The notes beneath the pieces are model-generated. The model ran no database searches. It had not been told where the DNA came from and worked only from the letters and a program-made list of their open reading frames with translations. Shown in pieces: positions 32,900 to 42,162 of a stretch of DNA of 64,000 nucleotides. The stretch covers positions 310,001 through 374,000 of the forward strand of contig JAEVLN010000034.1 of assembly GCA_018350325.1 (NCBI GenBank). Reading direction: 5' to 3'. The position numbers were made by a program, and so were the translations under genes. Source of the DNA: Globodera rostochiensis. Taxonomy: Eukaryota > Nematoda > Chromadorea > Rhabditida > Heteroderidae. Within the stretch, counting starts at the first letter, position 1; every line of letters begins with the position of its first letter.

Positions 32900-35795
32900 A
32901 ACGAAACAGTCAAACAAAACATAATATTATTTAATTTGAACACCTGCGTTATTAATTAGTAATGCCCAAGGCAATTCCAACAATGACAAAGATTGCAGCC
33001 GCTTCGTGTCGGCACTTTTTGAATAATTAAAGAAACATAATATTATTTAATTTGAACACCTGCGTTATTAATTAGTAATGCCCAAGGCAATTCCAACAAT
33101 GACAAAGATTGCAGCCGCTTCGTGTCGGCACTTTTTGAATAATTAAAGAAACATAATATTATTTAATTTGAACACCTGCGTTATTAATTAGTAATGCCCA
33201 AGGCAATTCCAACAGTGACAAAGATTGCAGCCGCTTCGTGTCGGCACTTTTTGAATAATTAAAGAAACATAATATTATTTAATTTGAACACCTGCGTTAT
33301 TAATTAGTAATGCCCAAGGCAATTCCAACAATGACAAAGATTGCAGCCGCTTCATGTCGGCACTTTTTGAATAATTAAAGAAACATAATATTATTTAATT
33401 TGAACACCTGCGTTATTAATTAGTAATGCCCAAGGCAATTCCAACAATGACAAAGATTGCAGCCGCTTCGTGTCGGCACTTTTTGAATGATTAAAGAAAC
33501 ATAATATTATTTAATTTGAACACCTGCGTTATTAATTAGTAATGCCCAAGGCAATTCCAACAATGACAAAGATTGCAGCCGCTTCGTGTCGGCACTTTTT
33601 GAATAATTAAAGAAACATAATATTATTTAATTTGAACACCTGCGTTATTAATTAGTAATGCCCAAGGCAATTCCAACAATGACAAAGATTGCAGCCGCTT
33701 CGTGTCGGCTCTTTTTGAATAATTAAAGAAACATAATATTATTTAATTTGAACACCTGCGTTATTAATTAGTAATGCCCAAGGCAATTCCAACAGTGACA
33801 AAGATTGCAGCCGCTTCGTGTCGGCACTTTTTGAATAATTAAAGAAACATAATATTATTTAATTTGAACACCTGCGTTATTAATTAGTAATGCCCAAGGC
33901 AATTCCAACAATGACAAAGATTGCAGCCGCTTCGTGTCGGCACTTTTTGAATGATTAAAGAAACATAATATTATTTAATTTGAACACCTGCGTTATTAAT
34001 TAGTAATGCCCAAGGCAATTCCAACAATGACAAAGATTGCAGCCGCTTCGTGTCGGCACTTTTTGAATAATTAAAGAAACATAATATTATTTAATTTGAA
34101 CACCTGCGTTATTAATTAGTAATGCCCAAGGCAATTCCAACAATGACAAAGATTGCAGCCGCTTCGTGTCGGCACTTTTTGAATAATTAAAGAAACATAA
34201 TATTATTTAATTTGAACACCTGCGTTATTAATTAGTAATGCCCAAGGCAATTCCAACAATGACAAAGATTGCAGCCGCTTCGTGTCGGCACTTTTTGAAT
34301 AATTAAAGAAACATAATATTATTTAATTTGAACACCTGCGTTATTAATTAGTAATGCCCAAGGCAATTCCAACAGTGACAAAGATTGCAGCCGCTTCGTG
34401 TCGGCACTTTTTGAATAATTAAAGAAACATAATATTATTTAATTTGAACACCTGCGTTATTAATTAGTAATGCCCAAGGCAATTCCAACAATGACAAAGA
34501 TTGCAGCCGCTTCATGTCGGCACTTTTTGAATAATTAAAGAAACATAATATTATTTAATTTGAACACCTGCGTTATTAATTAGTAATGCCCAAGGCAATT
34601 CCAACAATGACAAAGATTGCAGCCGCTTCGTGTCGGCACTTTTTGAATAATTAAAGAAACATAATATTATTTAATTTGAACACCTGCGTTATTAATTAGT
34701 AATGCCCAAGGCAATTCCAACAATGACAAAGATTGCAGCCGCTTCGTGTCGGCACTTTTTGAATAATTAAAGAAACATAATATTATTTAATTTGAACACC
34801 TGCGTTATTAATTAGTAATGCCCAAGGCAATTCCAACAATGACAAAGATTGCAGCCGCTTCGTGTCGGCACTTTTTGAATAATTAAAGAAACATAATATT
34901 ATTTAATTTGAACACCTGCGTTATTAATTAGTAATGCCCAAGGCAATTCCAACAATGACAAAGATTGCAGCCGCTTCGTGTCGGCACTTTTTGAATAATT
35001 AAAGAAACATAATATTATTTAATTTGAACACCTGCGTTATTAATTAGTAATGCCCAAGGCAATTCCAACAATGACAAAGATTGCAGCCGCTTCGTGTCGG
35101 CACTTTTTGAATAATTAAAGAAACATAATATTATTTAATTTGAACACCTGCGTTATTAATTAGTAATGCCCAAGGCAATTCCAACAGTGACAAAGATTGC
35201 AGCCGCTTCGTGTCGGCACTTTTTGAATAATTAAAGAAACATAATATTATTTAATTTGAACACCTGCGTTATTAATTAGTAATGCCCAAGGCAATTCCAA
35301 CAATGACAAAGATTGCAGCCGCTTCGTGTCGGCACTTTTTGAATAATTAAAGAAACATAATATTATTTAATTTGAACACCTGCGTTATTAATTAGTAATG
35401 CCCAAGGCAATTCCAACAATGACAAAGATTGCAGCCGCTTCATGTCGGCACTTTTTGAATAATTAAAGAAACATAATATTATTTAATTTGAACACCTGCG
35501 TTATTAATTAGTAATGCCCAAGGCAATTCCAACAATGACAAAGATTGCAGCCGCTTCGTGTCGGCACTTTTTGAATGATTAAAGAAACATAATATTATTT
35601 AATTTGAACACCTGCGTTATTAATTAGTAATGCCCAAGGCAATTCCAACAGTGACAAAGATTGCAGCCGCTTCGTGTCGGCACTTTTTGAATAATTAAAG
35701 AAACATAATATTATTTAATTTGAACACCTGCGTTATTAATTAGTAATGCCCAAGGCAATTCCAACAATGACAAAGATTGCAGCCGCTTCGTGCCG
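32900..35795. repeat. 116-bp satellite, 24 full monomers plus a partial one
   Basis: The word CACCTGCGTTATTAATTAGT starts at 32941 and then every 116 bp exactly until 35725, giving 24 full periods (2,784 bp) without a length change. Monomers differ only at a few fixed sites (ACAATGACA/ACAGTGACA, TTCGTGTCGG/TTCATGTCGG, GAATAATT/GAATGATT), and runs of these variants recur in order. Each monomer carries a 22-codon ATG-to-stop frame on the plus strand and, on the minus strand, the last codons of a membrane-segment-like sequence. The right-most unit continues into unique sequence at 35796, which is probably the source locus. Confidence 0.95.
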
Positions 35796-35864
35796 GCATT
35801 TTTCTCTTTTGGCATACGGCGCGCAAATGCCTTCAATCGCCGTTACTCCGCACATTGTCGCCAT
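35736..35864 (-). CDS. Possible short membrane protein or terminal exon at the satellite's source end
   Basis: From ATG at 35864 the minus strand reads 42 codons: MATMCGVTAIEGICAPYAK, then a short basic stretch, then EAAAIFVIVGIALGITN and stop at 35736. The last 17 residues look like a membrane helix, and their coding sequence is part of every 116-bp satellite monomer. A second short ATG frame (MADSTFLTAK) starts just upstream. A plus-strand frame (MPKAIPTMTKIAAAS) also runs through the region, and I cannot exclude it. No family recognised; low confidence that it is a real gene. Confidence 0.3.
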   Translation of the reverse strand: MATMCGVTAIEGICAPYAKREKCRHEAAAIFVIVGIALGITN

Positions 35865-35869
35865 GCCAC

Positions 35870-36500
35870 ATAAACTTGGCCGTCAGAAAAGTACTGTCGG
35901 CCATATCCCCAAATATTTTTTTTCACAAATTACAAAATTGTCTTTACTCTTATTTTTTTAAGAATGATGAAGGGATTTAAAAATAAAATTGTAGTGTAGA
36001 CATTGCTGAAATTTTTATGAACAAAATTTTCTTCAACCCCGACGATCCCCGACCCCGACAATTTGGTCGTCCCCGACCCCCGACTGTTCCGCCCCCGAGG
36101 GGTCGGGCTGTGAACCCTAGTTGAGCGTTTGCAACTTTGTTAGCAATAATTTCATTGGAAAGTAAAATAAAAGTCTTATTTATTCATATTCATTCAATCA
36201 AAATGGCTCACAGTTATAATAAAAGCTAACATATATAGAGACCTATATTATTTAGTTTTATTTTCTTTAGACAAAATAATACAGCGATTTATTATGCTTC
36301 AAATAGTTTAGGCAATTTTTAAATGTGATGCTTTTTTGCATTAAAAACTAGTGGAGATGAGGGCCTGCGCAGGCGGTTCCGATTCCGAATCGGTTCCGGA
36401 TTTTGGCGCTTCCGGAAACCGATTCCAAAATCGGTTCCCGAATTTTTCGGGGTTCCGCGGTTCCCGGGTTTTGAGGAGACGATATCGACATCCCTGCTAT
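35870..36500. other. Gene-free stretch after the satellite
   Basis: No gene. 36035-36115 is a CCCCGACGATCCCCGACC block ending GAACCCTAG, probably a worn hAT-type element end. 36365-36470 is a palindromic block of GGTTCCGATTCCGAATCGG words. The rest is AT-rich. Confidence 0.45.
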
Positions 36501-36691
36501 AGTAAAGAATAGGCAAAATGTTAGCCCCGGGTGGGACTCGAACCTACGTCCTCCACCCAATCCGTGGGCAGCTCTTCCAACTGAGCTACCGGGGCGTCCC
36601 ATTTGCCTTCTTCTTTATGGATGATCTTTTGCCCCCGCCATAGGCGTTTTAACCGTTCGCTTCCAACCAGCGGAACACTCAAATCCTTACA
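36501..36691 (-). mobile_element. tRNA-containing mobile element, copy A
   Basis: A 191-bp unit, repeated in the opposite orientation at 38770-38963. On the minus strand it runs TGTAAGGATTTGAG, GGTTGGAAGCGAACGG, then a tRNA-like sequence (36596-36525) with acceptor GCCCCGG/CCGGGGC, A box TAGCTCAGTTGG and B box GGTTCGAGTCC, ending ATTCTTTACT. The flanking direct repeat is CTAT. The anticodon loop ACGGATT lacks T33, so it is probably not a working tRNA. Confidence 0.7.
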
Positions 36692-37189
36692 CTATTCACA
36701 TACTCTTCCCCTGTTAATGAAATATTTTTAATAAATTTTCAAGTAATTTTTAATTAAAATGCGCCAAATTTCTTAACAAAGATTGACAATTTTTGTAAAA
36801 AAAAAATTTTCCGGCGGCGTGCCGGAATTATACTTTTCTATATATTAGCCCCTCTAAAAATGTTTAATTTTTTTTTGAATTCGGGTTCGAACCAGGGCTG
36901 TCTCGAAAGTCTTGCAAACTTTTGGACAATTTTCAAATTTTCACATGACTCTGCTTTTTAATGATTTTCAAATATTTTTAATTAAAATGCGCACAAAAAA
37001 AGACCGCCGGATATCCTACACGCTAATGTAAACCCATTTTTTCCCCCGAAATTACGAAGAAAAATGCTCAATTTTGCGGAAATTTTGGTGAAATTTCTTA
37101 ACAAAAATCCCAAAATTCTCCCGACGGCGCTTATCGGCACCGCTGGGACCTCAATTAATCAAAAGCGTAGACAAAAAAAATTTACGGGT
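36692..37189. other. Gene-free stretch
   Basis: AT-rich sequence with two degenerate GGCGGCGTGCCGG/GACGGCGCTTATCGGC palindromic motifs (near 36813 and 37119), related to the GC-rich hairpin ends at 47.5 kb. No gene seen. Confidence 0.4.
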
Positions 37190-37405
37190 TCTTATAATAA
37201 TGGCACCAATGCCAAAAATGGTCACAAAAGTGCATAAAATTGTAAAATATATAATAAAAGCGAATATGCCAAAAGGGCAAACAAACAAAGCATATTTTAT
37301 AAAAGAAATTATTTTCTTATAATAAAATGGCACAATGCCAAAAGTGGTCACCAAATTGCATAAAAATTGTAAATTTATAATAAAAGCGAATGGTATTTGT
37401 TTAAA
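37190..37405. repeat. Two tandem units upstream of secreted-protein gene 3
   Basis: The same 120-130-bp repeat as at 21320 and 24845 (AAAATGGCACAATGCCAAAA, AAAAGGGCAAACAAACAAAG), here with two units and more changes, followed by the conserved AACCCATTTTTTCTTTTTAT flank. Confidence 0.8.
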
Positions 37406-37619
37406 ATTACTTTAGGTAACCCATTTTTTCTTTTTATCAACCCCATAAATCGATTTATTTTCGATTTGGGTAGGACGCCGCGGGCGTAGAAACTCGCTGG
37501 CATAAAGGGTATTTTTTATTTGGTAAAATTCAATAAATTGAATAATATAATTGCTCCAGAGGCATTTTGCTTTTTTGTTCGATTTTAGCTTTAGCAAGGT
37601 TTGTCCATCCATATCCAAC

Positions 37620-37940
37620 TCATCCATAGAGCATAACTTGCTTCAACCTTAACCAATTCAGAAAGCCTTAACGCCATTCGATAGATCTCGAAGAGTTGAA
37701 GCTAACATAAAATTAAAGCTTTGTGATCGGACAATTCGCAAAAAAGTTATGGCCAGAAAACCGCCAAAAAAAATCGGGATTTTTAAATTTTACCACGTGA
37801 TAAGGCCATCTTTTTTGCGAATTGTCCGATCACATAGCTTTAATTTAATGTTAGCTTCAACTCTTCGAGATCTACCGAATTGTGTTAAGGCTTTCTAAAT
37901 CGGTTATGGTTGATGCAAGTTATGCTCTATGGATGAGTTT
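37620..37940. repeat. Foldback element inserted in the 5' flank of secreted-protein gene 3
   Basis: Outer arms TCCATAGAGCATAACTTGC and AAGTTATGCTCTATGGA, inner arms AAATTAAAGCTTTGTGATCG and GATCACATAGCTTTAATTT, and a centre of AAAAAAGTTATGGCCAGAAA. It interrupts the flank that is continuous in paralog 1. Confidence 0.85.
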
Positions 37941-38769
37941 GATATGAATGAGATGGGTTTACCCCGTCGGTGCTGTTTGGCACTGCCGTAAAATTTTTGA
38001 AAATTTGCAAAAAAAAATCCGCTAATTTATTGGCGGCAGGGCTTTTAGTAGAGACGAGATTTTCAGGTTTTAACCTACCTATTTTTTTTGCGAATAGGGA
38101 ATCATGAGAGAAGCCCGGAAATAGCATTCATTTTGAAAATTTTACAATTAGAGCGACTTTTTAGTCAATATAAATCAATATTTTGGCTATTTTGAGAATA
38201 AATCAATATTTCGCCATTTTTCTTAATAAATCAATATTTTGGGCATTTTTCATGAGAAAAATGCAATTTTTAGGCATTTTTCCGAAAATTCTTGAAGAAA
38301 TCCAATATTTCAAGCACTTTTTCCCAAAATTTCTTCAAAAAAATGCAAAAACGATAATGTTCTTTTAAAATCAAAAAATTTTTCAAGAACAAAAATGAAC
38401 CCCTAAAAAAAGACTCTTTCTTTGACCAAAAATCCACACCCAAAGATCGACATTTTTCTTATTTTTTTATTTGATATTTTTTATAAAATTTTCAAAAACG
38501 TAAAAAATAATACATTTACAATTGTAAGAGGAAAATTGATAAAGATTGACGAAATTTGAAGGTTTTTACGCAAAATTTGACTGGATTTGGTCAGTTTTTG
38601 CACATTTTTTAATCAATATTTTGGCACTTTTTTGGGTTTTTGGTCCATATTTTTGGGGGTTTTTTGGTCAATATAAATCTCGGCTCTAACTTTTAGACAT
38701 CTGGATTTATCTATCCCAGAAAGTTAGTCATTTTACTATCATTAAAAAAGCTTAAGAATAAAAATGTAT
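37941..38769. other. Repeat-rich upstream stretch of secreted-protein gene 3
   Basis: 38160-38690 is dominated by AATAAATCAATATTTTGGCA words, shared with 47155-47330. From 38700 the conserved promoter flank resumes (TATCCCAGAAAGTTAGTCA, then AGCTTAAGAATA). No additional gene seen. Confidence 0.5.
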
Positions 38770-38963
38770 GTAAGGATTTGAGTGTTCCGCTGGTTGGAAG
38801 CGAACGGTTAAAACGCCTATGGCGGGGGCAAAAAATCATCCATAAAGAAGCAGGCAAATGGGACGGCCCGGTGGCTCAGTTGGAAGAGCTGCCCACGGAT
38901 TGGGTGGAGGACGTGGGTTCGAGTCCCACCCGGGGCTAACTAACATTTTGCCTATTCTTTACT
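38770..38963 (+). mobile_element. tRNA-containing mobile element, copy B, inserted in the promoter flank
   Basis: A 194-bp copy of the element at 36501-36691 in the opposite orientation, flanked by TGTA on both sides. It splits the flank text AGAATAAAAATGTA/TAAGAAAATGTATCGG, which is uninterrupted in paralogs 1 and 2. The tRNA-like part (38866-38938) has a perfect T stem (GTGGG/CCCAC) but a worse acceptor stem than copy A. Confidence 0.8.
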
Positions 38964-39064
38964 TGTATAAGAAAATGTATCGGTTCTCTCTCTCTCATTA
39001 GTCGAGCTTTAGTACATAATAAAACAATTTTAGTTCAAAAATTTGTAACAGCAACCGAATTGAA

Positions 39065-40444
39065 ATGTCAAAAAGTTTTATTATCGCGTTTTGCTTCTGC
39101 ATCATTCTGTCCAACAACTTGGTGTCTGCTGGATGTTTTGGGTAATCTTTTAAAATTATTATAATTTGCTTATTCATCTATTTTTAATTTAAACTAGAGT
39201 AGGCCGGGACCGGGATTTTTGGGAAAAAATCGGGACCGGGATTGACCGGGACCATGAAAGCCGGTATCGGGACCGGGACCAGAATTTTGAACCGGGAAAC
39301 GGGAAAACCCGGGACTGGCAGTAAAAAAAAATTTTTAGTGGTCAAAGGTGAAAAAAATTTGTTTTTATTCAAAATCATCTTCCGCATTGTCCGATTGTAT
39401 AATCAGCAATGTTTGAGAATGGTATTGAAGTCTACAATTTTGGGACTGAATTTCCCCCTTATGAAATCTCGGGTTTTTAATTTTTTCAATCCCGATCCCG
39501 TGTTTTTCCAAACCCGGACTGGTATTGAAGTCCAATTTTGGGACTGAATTTCGCCCTTATAAAATCCCGGTTTTTTACTGATTGGTACTGAAGTCTCCAA
39601 TTTTGGGACTGGATTTCCCCCTTATAAAATCGCGGTTTTTTTCAAAATTACAAATCTTTGTTTTCGACATTTTTTTTCGAAATTTCAAAAATCAATTTTG
39701 GCCTCAAAATCATTCAAAAAGGGCTGGGTTTCCTTATTAGGCTTAGGCCTAAGCCGAGCTTAGGCTTAGGCCTAAGCAAACCTGAGCTAAGCTTAGGCTT
39801 AGCTAAGTCTATGTCATCCTGAGCTTAGCGTATGCACTGTATATGTTTAAAAAAAAGCCAAGACGAAGATGTAAAAGGAATAAGAAGTAACAAAGATAGT
39901 GTTTTTATTTTATCTTTGGAGCCGAAACGGCGGGGCCGAAAGGGCAGGGCCGAAACGGCGGGGCCGAATCGTCAGGGCCGAAACGTCCCGCTCCCCTCAC
40001 CAACCCTAATTTAAACTAGGGTTGCACGGGACCGGGACTTTTGGAAAAACCGGGACCGGGACTAAATTTGGTCCCGGTCAAAAAAAAAACCGGGACCACT
40101 GAACAAAAACAAGAAAAAAAAATCATTTTGTTAAAACCGGGACTTTTATACTGGGATTTTAAAGTAATTTTGAAAAACCGGGACCAAAATTTCAGTACCA
40201 AAATTTGAAAAATTGACCATTTCAGTACTGGTCCCGGTCCCGTGCAACTCTAATTTAAACTCATGGAAAATTCAGGAAGTCTGCGACTGCGGCAGAAAAG
40301 GAATTGAAAGCCGTAAAATTTGAAAAGGTTTGCGAAAAAGGCACAAAAGAAGACTGCCCGAGGTTTATTATAAAAAACAAACGTATTTATTACTGCCATG
40401 TTGTTAACGACAAATGCATTTTGGATAGTGTTAAAACCTATTAA
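39065..40444 (+). CDS. Small secreted cysteine-containing protein, paralog 3
   Basis: Exon 1 39065-39141 (donor GG/GTAATC) and exon 2 40276-40444 (acceptor AATTCAG), 81 residues, phases consistent. MSKSFIIAFCFCIILSNNLV then SAGCFG is the signal peptide. The mature part is basic, with VC-x7-C-x12-YYC-x6-C, so cysteine number and the YYC motif are kept while most other residues differ from paralogs 1 and 2. The intron carries hAT-type elements (from 39195 and at 40017-40252). Family unknown; secretion is inferred. Confidence 0.7.
39195..40016. other. Intron of secreted-protein gene 3: stacked hAT-type element pieces
   Basis: 39195 starts TAGAGTAGGCCGGGACCGGG after ATTTAAAC, the site used in paralogs 1 and 2. 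The interior mixes ACCGGGACC words, repeated TTGGGACTGAATTTCCCCCT lines (39435-39640), a TTAGGCCTAAGC palindrome array (39740-39820) and a GGGGCCGAAACGGC array (39920-39990). No coding exon. Confidence 0.55.
40017..40252. mobile_element. hAT-type miniature element with perfect 8-bp target duplication
   Basis: Termini TAGGGTTGCACGGGACCGGG and CCCGGTCCCGTGCAACTCTA, flanked by ATTTAAAC at 40009-40016 and 40253-40260. The interior is an inverted array of ACCGGGAC words. Located about 20 bp before exon 2 of the secreted-protein gene. Confidence 0.9.
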
Positions 40445-40451
40445 TTGTTAA

Positions 40452-42162
40452 GTGTGATAAAAAAAAAGGTTATAGCTTTCCAAAGCTAGCCGCACTCAAA
40501 CGTCCGGGGTACTCAAACGGAGAACCGTTTTTTTTCTTCTTCTGTTCGGTGATGAATTGTTATGCTTTGTTATTATTGTTGATAAAAAGTTAGAGCTGTT
40601 CGAGAGTCTCGAGTCGAGAAATTTCTCGGTTTTTTTTTTTTTGGGTCTCGGTCTTGGGGGTTTTTAGTCTCGGAAAACGAGACTTTTTTGCACTGGTAAA
40701 GATTGGTTTTTTCTAAAGTCACATTTCACCATTTGAAGCAAATTAAAATTATTGTGGTGTCATTTCGCCAATTCAATTTAAACTAAATTCATTACAGAAT
40801 TCTGGGCTTAAAAGTAGGGTTGCACGGGACCGGGACCGGGACGGGATTTACCGGTTTTTTTAGGTCCCGGTCAGGACGGGACTTTTCAAAATCTGAAAGT
40901 CCCGATTTTTTGGTCCCCGCCGGACCGGGACCAACCGGGACTAAATTTACACCCCCTAATGATGGCATCATCGTGCGAATTTCAACTTTACTGATGTCTC
41001 CCAAGAAGGTCGATGGCCTAGTGGTTTGCCTTTTTGGTAAGTCTTACGAATGATCGGCCTTTGATCAGCCAACCGACAACGCAATTTTCCCCTCTCGCCT
41101 TCTTTTCTCCCATTTCTCTCTAACGGCCTTTCTCCCGGTAGGGGACGACTGAGTCTGTCCGACTGAGACTGGGCCAACTGGGTCTGGCCGACTGAGTCTG
41201 GCCAACTGAGTCTGGTGGCCAGCCTGGCCAACTGAGTCTGGTTGGCAGGAAAAAATTTTTGAATTTAAATTTTGTAAAATAAAAGTCAAGAAACATATAT
41301 GTACTAAAAAAAATATCTTTCTTAAACAAAAAATGGTAATGGTGTCTTATATTGGTCCCCGAATTTTTTTTTTTTTAAATCAGTTTTATACCCTTCATTA
41401 TGTTTTGTGCCCATCCCCCGAACAGTTGTCGTGGGCCAAATCCCTCCCCATTGTTCGTTTATAAGATTGGCTCTTTTTGTGATCGGAGTCAGTCAGTCAG
41501 TCAGTCAATCAGTCGTTCTCCGACGAGTTCGGCTTTCTTCCCCCCCCCCCCACTTCCTCTTTGTTATGTGGCGCAAAATTTTATGAATTTCACAAAAAAA
41601 AATCGGCAAAAAGAAAGAAAGAAATGATCAGGCAAAAACAATGCACAAAAAAAAAATGGAGTTGAACAAAAACAAAAAAAGACGCATCGGAAAATGGAAC
41701 AAAACAAAACAAATGATGAAATAATATAATTTAATTTTGTGGGATCAATCACTTTCCCCGTATCACAAACACGCTTTGGCTTTTTGTTGAGAGAGAGAGA
41801 GAGTCATGTAAATAAATTAGGTACCAACAAACACAAATCTTTGGAGACGACAACAACAAAAAATGGGATACCGTATATACTGTCTTAATCCCCCATGGGG
41901 CATTGTTTTTCAACCTCCTCAGAAAGGGCACCATTATTAGAGGGGTGGGAGATTATTACAGGTGAAAATGGCTGCGTTTTGTGAGTTCAGCTACTCAGTG
42001 TGTGCGGGATTATCAACAGGGTGGGGGATTATCAACAGGGTGGGGGATTAAAACAGTGTATACGGTAGATTTTTGTTTGGAAATATTCCCCGTATTATAT
42101 ATTATATGATGGGCTTTGGTTGGCTGTCTACTCTCGAGCGAAGAAGCACAACACAACAATTT
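40452..42162. other. Gene-free interval between secreted-protein gene 3 and NPRL2
   Basis: It contains a remnant of the downstream foldback (40470-40520), a GAGTCTCGAGTCGAGA block (40590-40690), a CACGGGACCGGGACCGGGA hAT-type block (40814-40960), a tRNA-like A box TGGCCTAGTGG near 41016 and a 14-bp array GGCCAACTGAGTCT (41145-41240). An inverted element lies at 41868-42066 with ends GGATACCGTATATACTGT and ACAGTGTATACGGTA. No gene is supported. Confidence 0.5.

Noticed and set aside
32900..35800. CRISPR-like regular array of 116-bp units
   Set aside because: Units are contiguous and identical with no unique spacers; the window is eukaryotic, so it is a satellite.
36525..36596. Functional tRNA gene
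   Set aside because: Acceptor, D and T stems pair well, but the anticodon loop lacks T33 and a purine at 37, and the whole unit with non-tRNA flanks is repeated as a mobile element.
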